From Acetobacter aceti (GTDB lineage Bacteria; Pseudomonadota; Alphaproteobacteria; Acetobacterales; Acetobacteraceae), in the NCBI RefSeq assembly GCF_002005445.1, contig NZ_CP014692.1:1736001-1800000 (forward strand): a stretch of DNA of 64,000 nucleotides. The letters run 5' to 3'. This document shows positions 36,314 to 45,339 of the stretch, in pieces. Position 1 is the stretch's first letter, and each line of letters begins with the position of its first letter. Made by a program: the position numbers and the translations under genes. Below the pieces are notes generated by a model. That model ran no database searches. It was given only the letters and a program-made list of their open reading frames with translations, and was not told the origin of the DNA.

Positions 36314-37189
36314 ATGATCGTCAACAAGCGGATCGGCCTTATGGTCCTGATGCGGGAAAGCATCGGCACTCTCCTCATTCTGGCCGCATGGGATTTTATC
36401 GTCGTTATCCTCTATCAGCTTTTCCATCAGGAATGGATGGAGATCCCAAGCCTCCCTCTGTCCCTTATCGGCTCCGCCCTCGCCCTTTTCATGAGCGTGA
36501 GAAACAACACGGCGTATGCAAGATGGTGGGAAGGACGCACGCTCTGGGGCGCGGTCACCAACAATTCCCGCTCTTTTGGACGTCAGGTCTGCTCTATTCT
36601 GGGAGGACGCAAGGATCTCGTGCGGGCAATGGCGGCTTATCCACACGCCCTCAGAACGGCTCTGGGTGAAGTCGATGGAACAAAGGATGTCGAGCGGCTT
36701 CTCGCTCCTGAAATGGCTGCCCGTATCAAAGGCTGGAAGAATCAGCCCAACGGCATTCTGGTGCAGCTGGGCGTCGGCGTGACCGAAGAAGCCACGAAAC
36801 TAGGCATCGATGGCGCGCTGCACGGCCAGATTGATCGCATCCTGTCTGATCTGGCCAATGCCCAGGGCGGTCTGGAACGGATTCAGAAAACGCCCCTGCC
36901 CATCCAGTATTCCGGTCTGCCGCGCGCCCTCGCCAACATCTTCTGTATCGTATTGCCGCTGTCAGCGGTTCAGACTCTGGGATGGATCACACCTTTAGGC
37001 TCCTCACTGGTCGGGCTGCTGTTTGTGGTTCTGGACAAGACAGGCGCCGATCTGCAGGAACCCTTCATCAACACTCCGCACGCGCTGCCCATGGCGGCCA
37101 TGGCGACGACGATCGAGACAGACCTCCTGCAGTCCATCGGAGAGGCCGCCCCTCCCCCTGTGGTCATCAGCAACGGTGTGCAGCCCTGA
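36314..37189 (+). CDS. Bestrophin-family ion channel
   Basis: A 291-residue membrane protein of the bestrophin/UPF0187 family. It has an N-terminal membrane hairpin (12-60), the signature RNNTAYARWWEGRTLWG (62-78), a helical cytoplasmic region, two further membrane helices near 205-245, and DLQEPF near 251, the acidic region corresponding to the Ca-binding clasp of animal bestrophins. Bacterial members form pentameric, often cation-selective channels. The gene is monocistronic. Confidence 0.88.
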   Translation: MIVNKRIGLMVLMRESIGTLLILAAWDFIVVILYQLFHQEWMEIPSLPLSLIGSALALFMSVRNNTAYARWWEGRTLWGAVTNNSRSFGRQVCSILGGRKDLVRAMAAYPHALRTALGEVDGTKDVERLLAPEMAARIKGWKNQPNGILVQLGVGVTEEATKLGIDGALHGQIDRILSDLANAQGGLERIQKTPLPIQYSGLPRALANIFCIVLPLSAVQTLGWITPLGSSLVGLLFVVLDKTGADLQEPFINTPHALPMAAMATTIETDLLQSIGEAAPPPVVISNGVQP

Positions 37190-37373
37190 CCAAAGTTGCG
37201 TCATTCAGGACACAATCCGATCACAAGACCTTTAGGTGACCAGATATTGCGTTGACCGCCATTACTATTTCGTCACATTTCAGAATTATCGTTGTCACAT
37301 ATATCTCACCATGCGTCCCATGCGGTTGCGGCCCCAGCGAGCCGTGCCCATGCAGGGATAGAAAAGGACCAAA

Positions 37374-39140
37374 ATGATCGGAGTTCAGCTGGCCCTGATT
37401 TCTGCCTTGCGTGCCTGTGGCCGACACCGGCCAGCATCACTGGCAATGCCTGGAAATGTGCGTCGTTCTGGCCATAAGTCTCTTCTGGCAGCCGGACTGC
37501 TCGCAAGCTCTGCGCTATTTCTGAGCGCTCATCAGGCCAGAGCCGATGAATATAGCGATCTGCTGGACATCCTGAAAATCAAGGGCAGCCTTACTCAGGG
37601 TGAATATAGTGCGCTGATGATCAAGCATCGTCGCCACCAGCAGGAAATGGCTGAGGCCGAATCAGAGCGAAGCGAGCGTCACTCCGGTCGCTTCGCGTCT
37701 GCGCGGGATCAGGATCATTCGGGACGTATCCGCTCAGCGTCTGCATCTTCATCCGCCCATCATGTCGCCGTAGCAGGCGGTTTGGATGTAACGCCCGTCT
37801 TTCTTGACGCACAGGATGCCGCCTATGACGCCGCAGCCAGCGCACGCTCGGCACGTCAGTCCATGCTGGCGGCTCAGGCCGCCATCAACGATCCGGGCAT
37901 TGTCCGGACCGACAAATATGTTCCGGGCAAAGGCATAACGTTTCACGCGGGTTCAGTCGCGATCAACCTGTCCGGCTTCGTGAACGGCTTCTACACCTAC
38001 GACAACGCCTATGGACGCTATGTCGGCGGCGGAACATCCGCAGGTGCCGGCGGCAGCAAGTTCGACGCCTCCGCCGTGCGTAACGGCTATCTTCCGGCGG
38101 CTCTGATCACCAAGATCACGACGACGCAGGAAGGCATCGACATGGCCGCGGTGTTCGGCATGTATCCGGGGCTCGACAACAACAAACCCGGCGCGATGAA
38201 CGCCAACTCCGGCGGCAGTCCCGTCGGACTTGGAACACCCGGCATCGATTTCCGTCAGGTGTACATGACCTTCGGGAACAAGAAGATGGGAACGGTCAAG
38301 ATCGGACGTGATCTCGGCATCTTCGGTTCCGACGCGATCCTTGATGACGCCACGCTCATTACGGTGGGCTCCGTCGGCGGTAACTCCGCGCCAGGCAACA
38401 CAAGCCTTGGCCGCATCGGCGTAGGTTATCTCTATGCTGACTGGATTCCGCAGATTTCCTACCAGTCACCCATGATGAGCGGCGTGCAGGTCACGGTTGG
38501 CGTCATGCAGCCTATGGATGAATTCAACTTCGCCGGAACCAACAATGAAGGTGCGGGGCCGGACGCACTTTCAGCCCAGTCCACGCATCACAGCTCACCC
38601 ATGGCTCAGGGCAAGGTCACCTACGATTTCACCAGTGGAGATTTCAAGGGACGGGTCTGGGCCGGTTTCCTGATCCAGCACCAGCAGAGACTCTACTCTT
38701 CCGTCATCAGCCAAAACCAGGGCAGGAGCGCTACGGTTGAAGCTGGCGAAGTCGGCACCAAACTCAGCTATAAAGGCTTTGAAGGGGTCGCATACTATTA
38801 TCGGGCCAGCGGTCTCGGGACGACCGGACTTTTCTTTGACGGTATCACTCCGACTGGCCACAAGCGTAATTCGGAAGGCTATTACGTTCAGGGCTCCTAC
38901 TCGTTCGACAAGCGTCTGCGCGTTGCCGCGAGCTATGGCGTCAGCAATCTTTATCAGGCTCCAGGCGAAATCGATTCAATTCTTGTCCGGCGCAATGAGT
39001 CCGAAGTGGGAGCGCTGTTCTACAAATGGACAGACTGGATTCAGTTCGTTGCGGAATACAGCCATACCGAATCAATTGCTCATAGCGGCAATCGCGGCAA
39101 GGATAACTCCGCGTCCGGTGGCGCTGTACTCCTTTTCTAA
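37374..39140 (+). CDS. Outer-membrane porin with long N-terminal extension
   Basis: A 588-residue probable porin. A long pre-region leads to a signal core SLLAAGLLASSALFL (about 36-50) and ADEY after cleavage. A ~120-residue helical, charged segment then contains LTQGEYSALMIKHRR and many Ser/Arg/His residues, before a beta-barrel from about 180 with GFVNGFYTYDNAY and IKIGRDLGIFG-type strands, ending in the aromatic SGGAVLLF. The N-terminal helix could be a coiled coil or peptidoglycan-binding part. Start is supported by AAGGA 7 bases ahead. The barrel's substrate is unknown. Confidence 0.78.
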   Translation: MIGVQLALISALRACGRHRPASLAMPGNVRRSGHKSLLAAGLLASSALFLSAHQARADEYSDLLDILKIKGSLTQGEYSALMIKHRRHQQEMAEAESERSERHSGRFASARDQDHSGRIRSASASSSAHHVAVAGGLDVTPVFLDAQDAAYDAAASARSARQSMLAAQAAINDPGIVRTDKYVPGKGITFHAGSVAINLSGFVNGFYTYDNAYGRYVGGGTSAGAGGSKFDASAVRNGYLPAALITKITTTQEGIDMAAVFGMYPGLDNNKPGAMNANSGGSPVGLGTPGIDFRQVYMTFGNKKMGTVKIGRDLGIFGSDAILDDATLITVGSVGGNSAPGNTSLGRIGVGYLYADWIPQISYQSPMMSGVQVTVGVMQPMDEFNFAGTNNEGAGPDALSAQSTHHSSPMAQGKVTYDFTSGDFKGRVWAGFLIQHQQRLYSSVISQNQGRSATVEAGEVGTKLSYKGFEGVAYYYRASGLGTTGLFFDGITPTGHKRNSEGYYVQGSYSFDKRLRVAASYGVSNLYQAPGEIDSILVRRNESEVGALFYKWTDWIQFVAEYSHTESIAHSGNRGKDNSASGGAVLLF

Positions 39141-39246
39141 TAATGAAATGCTCTGCCAGACTCGTTGGGTAAGGTCGGATCTTCCGGCGCTACTCACAGT
39201 CTGGCCGAGACTGACACGCTGTTCATGTCCATTACCGGCCGAGAGG

Positions 39247-39271
39247 GTTGCATTGAGAAAATCAATGCAAC
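39247..39271 (+). terminator. Terminator-like hairpin after porin
   Basis: A perfect 10-bp stem GTTGCATTGA/TCAATGCAAC with a GAAAA loop, followed by a short TTT. It lies 106 bases after the porin stop and 77 ahead of carD. Confidence 0.55.
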
Positions 39272-39347
39272 TTTCAAGCGTTGTGTGAGTTGAATGCCAT
39301 GTACCCCATGCTGAGCATTTTCACCCACAAGACAACGTTGCGTTTTT

Positions 39348-39956
39348 ATGGTAAAGCCGGACACTATGAATACATTCAGATCTCCTCCGAAGGGCGGCGT
39401 CACTGACGCCATGGCGCGGACAGCTGCGGCCACCACCGCTGCACAGGCGAAAACGAAGGTCAAGGACGAAGACCCGTTTCAGGAAGGTGACTCAATCGTC
39501 TATGCCGCTCATGGCGTCGGACGCGTGGATCGGATCGGGATCGACGAAATCGCCGGAACAAAGCTGGAAGTGATCCAGATTTCGTTCCCCGGCAACCAGA
39601 TGACGCTCCGCATTCCCCTCTCAAAGGCCAGAAAGGCCGGGCTGCGCAAGATTGTGTCCCGTGAAATCGTCGACAAGGCGATGTCCATCATCAAGGGCAA
39701 GCCGCATGTGAGCAAGGGCATGTGGGCCAGACGCGCCGTCGCCTATCAGGAAAAGATCAATTCGGGTGATCTGGTCCAGATTGCTGAAGTTCTTCGGGAT
39801 CTGCGTCGTAACGTGGACAGCCTTGATGGAAGCTTCAGTGAGCGGAAACTGTTCGAGGCTGCTCAGGAGCGCTTCGTGGCTGAGGTTGCGGTTCTTGAAA
39901 AGAAAGAGCCTTCAGACGTGCTTCAGTCCCTGACCGCCGTTATGAAAGCCGCCTGA
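39348..39956 (+). CDS. CarD-family transcription regulator
   Basis: A 202-residue protein. The N-terminal ~45 residues are Ala/Lys-rich and probably flexible. The RNA-polymerase-interacting (CarD/TRCF-like) domain starts at PFQEGDSIVYAAHGVGRVDRI (43-63), and the C-terminal helical DNA-binding part carries MWARRAVAYQEKINSGD. CarD stabilises open promoter complexes, especially at rRNA promoters, and is typical of alphaproteobacteria. ATGs at 39348 and 39366 both fit. Confidence 0.9.
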   Translation: MVKPDTMNTFRSPPKGGVTDAMARTAAATTAAQAKTKVKDEDPFQEGDSIVYAAHGVGRVDRIGIDEIAGTKLEVIQISFPGNQMTLRIPLSKARKAGLRKIVSREIVDKAMSIIKGKPHVSKGMWARRAVAYQEKINSGDLVQIAEVLRDLRRNVDSLDGSFSERKLFEAAQERFVAEVAVLEKKEPSDVLQSLTAVMKAA

Positions 39957-39975
39957 GACACCGGAAAAACTGACA

Positions 39976-41610
39976 GTGCTGCTCCCCTCGCCTGCGCCGC
40001 TGCTAGCGAATATATCCCTTCCTGGTAGGGAAGCATTGGATCTGCTGCTGCGGCGGGCCGAGGCAGAACTGGAAGCCGGGCATTTCTCCGAGGTCGTAGC
40101 GGGCCTCACTCCCCATGCAGGTATGGGGAGTGAGGCCATTGATTCGCTTCTCGGATTTGCTTTTACCGGCCTTGATCGATCCGAAGAAGCGGCACTCTGT
40201 CTGCTTTCCGCCTTTAATCTTGGCGAAGGCAGCAGGCATCCGGCTCTCGAACTGGTTGCATTGTTCGGGCGGTTGAATCGAAGGGACCAGGCCAGGAACA
40301 CCCTTGAAGCCCTTCTGAACATGACACCAAACGACGCGCGCGTACTGGATGCTCTGGGAGAGCTGCTCATCTATCTCGGTGAGATCGAGGAAGCTCTCAG
40401 TGTTCTGGAACACTCCCTTGATGTTCGGCCGATCTCACCGCTGACAATGAATTTCAAGGCCATCGCCCTTATGGAAAAGGGCCGGATTACCGAAGCAACC
40501 AGCATCTTCAAGAGAGTGCTGGAGCTGATACCGCACAATGCGAGCGCCCTCTCCAATCTGGCCTGTATCTACTCTGCGCTCAATCGTACTGACGATGCTC
40601 TCGCTCTCTATCGTTCCGCCGTCATTGAACGACCCGAGAACGCGACAATTCGCCTGAATTACTCGATCTCTCTCCTCAAGGCCGGACGATACGCGCAGGG
40701 CTGGGCGGAACATGAGTGGCGTCTTCAGCTTCCCGGCCATTCCCAGCTGCCTGTGTCAAAGCTTATCCCTTCTCTGGGCGACGGCGTGGATATTCGCGGC
40801 AAGCGCATTCTCGTGACGCAGGAAGAAGGGCTCGGCGACACCCTGATGTATCTTCGCTACATCCCAGCTCTGGCCCGGCGTGGCGCGATCGTTCATCTAT
40901 GGGTGCCGGATACCCTGGCTGACCTGTGTCGGCGTGTAGAAGGCGCCGCTGTGGTGCAGGTCGGCGGCACTGTGCCGGAATTTGACTGGCACTGTCCCTT
41001 CATCAGCCTCCCCCGAGCCTTTGTGGGAACGGAGGACGCCATGGGCGATCCTGTTCCCTATCTCAGCACGGATCCTCAGAAAGACAGGGCAGCGCGAAGC
41101 CTTCTTCCCGACAACGGCAAGCTGAATGTCGGTCTTGTATGGGGGGGCGCCCCCCGGCCCAATCTGAGCAGTGCGCTGATGCTCGACCGTAAACGCTCAA
41201 CATCCCTCGCCGCGCTCGATCCGTTGGGGAAAATAGCGGGTATCAATCTGATCAGTTTTCAGAAAGGACCGCATGCGGAGCAGGGTACGATCCTGCCCTG
41301 CGGCAAGGAAATTCTGGACCTGATGCCTTACGCCGATACGATGGACGACACGGCTTCCTTTCTCATGGGGATTGACGTGCTTGTTTCGGTCGATACATCG
41401 GTCGTGCATCTCGCCGGGGCTTTAGGGCGTCCTGTCCTGCTGATGGACCGGTTTGACAACTGCTGGCGCTGGCTATCAGGACGGGAAGATTCCATCTGGT
41501 ATCCGGATTTCACGATTATTCGCCAGAAAAAACCCAACAAGTGGGATGACGTCGTCAAACGTGTTGCAACACATCTTAAAAAGATGGCCGCTGCCCACAA
41601 GCACCCCTGA
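39976..41610 (+). CDS. TPR protein with GT9-like C-terminal domain
   Basis: A 544-residue soluble protein. The first ~260 residues are tetratricopeptide repeats (for example DALGELLIYLGEIEEALSVLEHSLDVRP and LSNLACIYSALNRTDDALALYRSAV). The C-terminal half resembles glycosyltransferase family 9: GKRILVTQEEGLGDTLMYLRYIPAL near 275 and VLVSVDTSVVHLAGALGRPV near 475. Similar fusions modify surface or flagellar proteins, but the acceptor is unknown. The start is GTG. It lies 19 bases after carD and 30 ahead of the SulP gene. Confidence 0.78.
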   Translation: MLLPSPAPLLANISLPGREALDLLLRRAEAELEAGHFSEVVAGLTPHAGMGSEAIDSLLGFAFTGLDRSEEAALCLLSAFNLGEGSRHPALELVALFGRLNRRDQARNTLEALLNMTPNDARVLDALGELLIYLGEIEEALSVLEHSLDVRPISPLTMNFKAIALMEKGRITEATSIFKRVLELIPHNASALSNLACIYSALNRTDDALALYRSAVIERPENATIRLNYSISLLKAGRYAQGWAEHEWRLQLPGHSQLPVSKLIPSLGDGVDIRGKRILVTQEEGLGDTLMYLRYIPALARRGAIVHLWVPDTLADLCRRVEGAAVVQVGGTVPEFDWHCPFISLPRAFVGTEDAMGDPVPYLSTDPQKDRAARSLLPDNGKLNVGLVWGGAPRPNLSSALMLDRKRSTSLAALDPLGKIAGINLISFQKGPHAEQGTILPCGKEILDLMPYADTMDDTASFLMGIDVLVSVDTSVVHLAGALGRPVLLMDRFDNCWRWLSGREDSIWYPDFTIIRQKKPNKWDDVVKRVATHLKKMAAAHKHP

Positions 41611-41640
41611 ATCTTCCGACGCTTCAATCTGGAACACTGA

Positions 41641-43098
41641 ATGACTGGTTATCTGGGAGGCTGGAAAGCCAACCCCATTCGCGAATGCCTTGCCGGCATG
41701 GTCGCCACTTTCGCTCTTATCCCAGAGGTCATCGCTTTTGCTTTCGTCGCGGGGGTTGATCCTTCGGTCGGTCTGTATGCTTCATTCGTCATCAGCATTG
41801 TCATTGCCTTCACAGGTGGTCGGCCGGCTATGATTTCCGCCGCCGCGGGTTCAGTCGCGCTTGTCGCCGCAGGACTGGTTCACGCCCACGGCATCCAGTA
41901 CCTGCTGATGGCGACGCTCCTGTGCGGCGTCATCCAGATCGTGTTCGGACTCCTCCGTCTGCATGTGTTGATGCGGTTTGTGTCCCGACCGGTGCGGACC
42001 GGCTTTGTGAACGCGCTGGCCATCCTGATCTTCTCGGCGCAGTTGCCGCATCTGACCGGCGTATCATGGCAGACATGGATGCTGCTCGCGATCGGGCTTG
42101 TCATCATCTACGGTGTCCCACGATTTTTTACGGCAGTTCCATCGCCTCTCATCTGCATCGTGGTGCTGACAGTCATCACAGCGTTGTATCCAATGCCGGT
42201 CGCACGGGTATCCGACCTCGGGCACCTGCCGGATGGTCTGCCCCTTCCGATGCTGCCGCACCTGCCTCTCACATCTGAAACACTGGCAATCATCTTCCCT
42301 GCGGCGCTCGCCATGGCGATGGTTGGATTGCTGGAAAGTCTGATGACGGCACGTGTGGTCGATGACCTCACGTCTACTTCTTCCGACAAACGTCAGGAAT
42401 CATTTGGTCTGGGTCTCGCCAACTGCGCTTCCGGCCTGTTCGGCGGTATCGCAGGGTGCGGCATGATCGGACAGACAGTCGGTAATGTCCGGTATGGCGG
42501 ACGCGGGCGTCTTTCGACGCTTTTCGCAGGTGTCTTTCTGCTCGTTCTGATGGTGCTGCTGCGTCCTCTGGTCGCGCAGGTGCCAGTCGCCGCTCTGGTC
42601 GCCATCATGGTCATGGTGTCAGCCAGCACTTTCTCATGGTCTTCCATCAAGGAGCTGACGTCTCACCCACCTCTCGCCAGCACGGTCATGATCGCAACTG
42701 TTGTGGTGGTCGTTCTGACACACAATCTGGCAGCAGGCGTTGTGGTTGGCGTCCTGCTGAGTGGGGTGTTTTTTGCCTTCAACGTGTCGTCAATGCTGCG
42801 CGTGGAGAAAACTCACGATCCTCTGACGGGCTCGGTGCATTATGCCGTCGTGGGTGAGGTCTTCTTTGCTTCGGCTGAACTTCTGGAGGATTCCATTGAG
42901 TATGGTGAGCCTGAAACGGGCAATGGAACGTCTGTCACCATCGACCTGAGTCAGGCGCATATCTGGGACAGCACCGGTACGGGAGCGATTGAAACGATCG
43001 TCACCAGCCTGAGGGAACGGGGATATGCCGTTCAGTTGACGGGACTCAATCAGAAAAGCAGCAGCCTGCTTGAGCGCTGTTCGTCCGTTCCGGGTTGA
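41641..43098 (+). CDS. SulP-family anion transporter with STAS domain
   Basis: A 485-residue inner-membrane transporter. About 11-12 hydrophobic segments carry SulP motifs, with ALIPEVIAFAFVAGVDPSVGLYASF (25-49) as the N-terminal signature, followed by a short cytoplasmic STAS domain (about 400-485, VTIDLSQAHIWDSTGTGAIETIV). SulP proteins carry sulfate, bicarbonate or dicarboxylates; the anion cannot be assigned. The cys genes are over 20 kb away, so no operon evidence for sulfate. Confidence 0.88.
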   Translation: MTGYLGGWKANPIRECLAGMVATFALIPEVIAFAFVAGVDPSVGLYASFVISIVIAFTGGRPAMISAAAGSVALVAAGLVHAHGIQYLLMATLLCGVIQIVFGLLRLHVLMRFVSRPVRTGFVNALAILIFSAQLPHLTGVSWQTWMLLAIGLVIIYGVPRFFTAVPSPLICIVVLTVITALYPMPVARVSDLGHLPDGLPLPMLPHLPLTSETLAIIFPAALAMAMVGLLESLMTARVVDDLTSTSSDKRQESFGLGLANCASGLFGGIAGCGMIGQTVGNVRYGGRGRLSTLFAGVFLLVLMVLLRPLVAQVPVAALVAIMVMVSASTFSWSSIKELTSHPPLASTVMIATVVVVVLTHNLAAGVVVGVLLSGVFFAFNVSSMLRVEKTHDPLTGSVHYAVVGEVFFASAELLEDSIEYGEPETGNGTSVTIDLSQAHIWDSTGTGAIETIVTSLRERGYAVQLTGLNQKSSSLLERCSSVPG

Positions 43099-43117
43099 GA
43101 AGCAGCGCAGAGCAAAG

Positions 43118-43147
43118 AGTCGTTGCCTGCGCAAAAATGCAGCGACT
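43118..43147 (+). terminator. Possible terminator after SulP gene
   Basis: Arms AGTCGTTGC and GCAGCGACT with one mismatch, followed by TCTTCC. Weak evidence. Confidence 0.35.
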
Positions 43148-43253
43148 TCTTCCGATCAGGCTCTCTCGAACCCGGGTCTTGCAACCCGCTTTTTATGATG
43201 ATGAAATGTTTTTGTGCCGTCTTTTCTGAACCGCGACACAGAACAAATTGCAT

Positions 43254-43445
43254 TCAGTTCACTGGCTGATTGGCTGGAATCTTGTACCAGCTAGGCGGGT
43301 ACATTCCGTGATGGTGTCTGGAGTGGAAACCATATTTTCCATCAGCGTCATCATCGGCGCAGGCAGTGAGAGAACAGGCCAACATAAAAAATATCAGCCC
43401 GCGCCGCCATCCGGCAGAACCTGAAGTCAGAATAGCGTTCTTCAT
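43254..43445 (-). CDS. Small lipoprotein, last gene of the Mce operon
   Basis: A 63-residue protein. The signal peptide with hydrophobic LIFFMLACSL ends in the lipobox LTAC (26-29), so the mature lipoprotein is only ~35 residues, with HSRHHHG and aromatic/Pro-rich PPSWYKIP. Its ATG overlaps the stop of the preceding lipoprotein gene by 4 bases. No family is recognised. Location argues for a role with the transporter. Confidence 0.7.
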   Translation of the reverse strand: MKNAILTSGSAGWRRGLIFFMLACSLTACADDDADGKYGFHSRHHHGMYPPSWYKIPANQPVN

Positions 43446-44392
43446 GGTGTGGTTTCCCCAGCTTTGAAGGGCTGTATCCTGGCCAGTGACCCGGCCTCCC
43501 GCATATATTGCGCGGCCAGAGGATCAGCCTTGGTATCTGTTCCGGCTCTCGCTCCGAGGCTTTGCGCGGCCTGAACCAGAAGTTCGTTCGCACGACTGCC
43601 CTGCCCTGCCTGACGCGCTGCCTGCGCTTCCAGCGCCAGAGCACGGGCCATCGCCCTGTAATCTCCCGTCTCACGACGCAGGGAAACAGCATCGGCCGCA
43701 TGGCTCATGGCCTTTTGCGGATTACTATTCAGAGAATAACAGGCCTGAAGCTCGGCCAGATCACCCTTCTGGACCGCTGATTGCGGTGGCTTGGCTGCCT
43801 GTAGCGTCCCGATCGCCGCCATCAAAGTCGTCGTGTCACTCTGTCGGGCTGCGACCAGTCCGCTGACAAAAGCACCGCGCAAGGCGACATCCGTATCCGG
43901 CGACTGAGTGGCAATGCGGGCTTCGCGCGCAGCAGTGCCGAGATCGTTCAGGCGAAATGCTGACGCCGCAGCGACAAGGCTGAGCGCGCTGGCTCCAGCC
44001 TCCACAGTCCCGGCCCCATGAGAGCTTTGAGGCAGCCCTCCCGTGGCCGCATGAGCCTCTCCGCCCTGCCGCATAGCCAGAGCGGAGCGCGCGTTCTGCA
44101 CGGTCTGAAGCGCATCCGACGCATGATCCGCGGCAAGCTGCGTGACAGCCAGATTGTAGGCAGCATCACTGATCGCCCCTACATCATCCCGCCTCAGGGC
44201 AAGCCGTGTCGCTTCACGATACGATCGCTCCGCAACGGAATAGCGTTCGATGGCGAGAGCCTGCCTCCCTGCATCCATGGACTGCTGGTAGGCCAGATCC
44301 TGATCCTGAACCGTCTCGTCCTTCGTGGCCCCGGAACAACCGGACAGCACCGTGCAGAGAAGCAGCGCCACGATGAGAGAAGTCTTTTTCAT
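43442..44392 (-). CDS. TPR-like lipoprotein of the Mce operon
   Basis: A 316-residue lipoprotein. The signal peptide KKTSLIVALLLCTVLSGC has the lipobox LSGC at 16-19, and the rest is Ala-rich and helical with tandem TPR-like pairs (AGRQALAIERYSVAERSYREATRLAL, DAAYNLAVTQLAADHASDALQ). It could sit in the inner or outer membrane and act as a scaffold for the lipid-transfer complex. The ATG at 44392 overlaps the MCE gene stop (ATGA), which sets the start; the frame runs on to 44455 but without signal-peptide logic. Confidence 0.75.
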   Translation of the reverse strand: MKKTSLIVALLLCTVLSGCSGATKDETVQDQDLAYQQSMDAGRQALAIERYSVAERSYREATRLALRRDDVGAISDAAYNLAVTQLAADHASDALQTVQNARSALAMRQGGEAHAATGGLPQSSHGAGTVEAGASALSLVAAASAFRLNDLGTAAREARIATQSPDTDVALRGAFVSGLVAARQSDTTTLMAAIGTLQAAKPPQSAVQKGDLAELQACYSLNSNPQKAMSHAADAVSLRRETGDYRAMARALALEAQAARQAGQGSRANELLVQAAQSLGARAGTDTKADPLAAQYMREAGSLARIQPFKAGETTP

Positions 44393-45339
44393 GGCGCCAC
44401 CTTTCTGGCAGGCAGGCGGTTGTGGTTCGTCTCCTTGTGGCCACCCAACAGCCACAATCCCTTCAACTGATCTGTCAGCTTTTGCAGACTGTAGAGCGTC
44501 GTCTGAGCCTGCGTCAGCATGGCCGGCACACTCGACAGGCTGTCATCCACATTCCGGGTGATCGACGGAAGCCTCGGCGTGGCGTCCTTCAGATCATGCG
44601 TTGCGGATTTCACGTTGGCCATTGTCGTATCGGTCTTGTTGAGAATGGCGTGCAGTTGTTCTTCTTCCGGACGCAGGCGACTGATGACTTCATTCAGAGA
44701 CACAATCATCGCCTCGGATTTCCGGACCAGTTCGTCATTTGTCAGCAACTGTCCAACGCTGCCCTTACCTGCATGCATGTCCGTGATGGCTTCATCCAAC
44801 TGGGCCGTCATGTGGCGGGCGCTGGCGAGGGCTGGCATGATCTGGGCCTGGATATCCTTCAGGGTCTGGGTGATCATGTCCGTCGGGCTTGGTTCGGTGA
44901 TGGCGTTGATGACCGCGTAATTCCAGTCCATCGCCTCGCCTGAGCCACGGGTCAGATCCAGATAGCTTGCGCCCGCCACGACAAATGCCTTTCGGATGAC
45001 GGCCTTGCTGTCACGGCGAAGAAAGGGTTCCACCTGAGGATCAAGATCGACAATGGCGTACATGCCTCCGGTTGGATTCAGTTTGATGGCGCGGATCGTG
45101 CCGGCATGAGCGCCGAGGATCTGCACGTCTCCTCCCACGGTAAGGCCGCCCACGCCTGTCTCAGGAAGCACGACACGCAGACGGGCGGGAGGGCTCAGCC
45201 AGTCGCTCAGCACGCCTGCCTCGATAACCGCCGCCGCAAAAAGAACCATGGCGATCAGAACAAGCAGCCCGACCCACTCGTCAGCATACCGCAGATGAAT
45301 GAGAGGGCGGCCTTTCTGCCGTAACCTGATCTGAAACAT
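44389..45339 (-). CDS. MCE-domain (MlaD-like) lipid transport protein
   Basis: A 316-residue membrane-anchored periplasmic protein. One N-terminal membrane helix (about 22-45, VGLLVLIAMVLFAAAVIEAGVL) precedes an MCE domain (about 55-130, with GVGGLTVGGDVQILGAHAGTIRAIKL), then a long helical region. MCE proteins form hexamers that carry phospholipids between membranes with MlaE permease and MlaF ATPase. It begins at the base where the ATPase gene ends (TGATG). Confidence 0.88.
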   Translation of the reverse strand: MFQIRLRQKGRPLIHLRYADEWVGLLVLIAMVLFAAAVIEAGVLSDWLSPPARLRVVLPETGVGGLTVGGDVQILGAHAGTIRAIKLNPTGGMYAIVDLDPQVEPFLRRDSKAVIRKAFVVAGASYLDLTRGSGEAMDWNYAVINAITEPSPTDMITQTLKDIQAQIMPALASARHMTAQLDEAITDMHAGKGSVGQLLTNDELVRKSEAMIVSLNEVISRLRPEEEQLHAILNKTDTTMANVKSATHDLKDATPRLPSITRNVDDSLSSVPAMLTQAQTTLYSLQKLTDQLKGLWLLGGHKETNHNRLPARKVAP

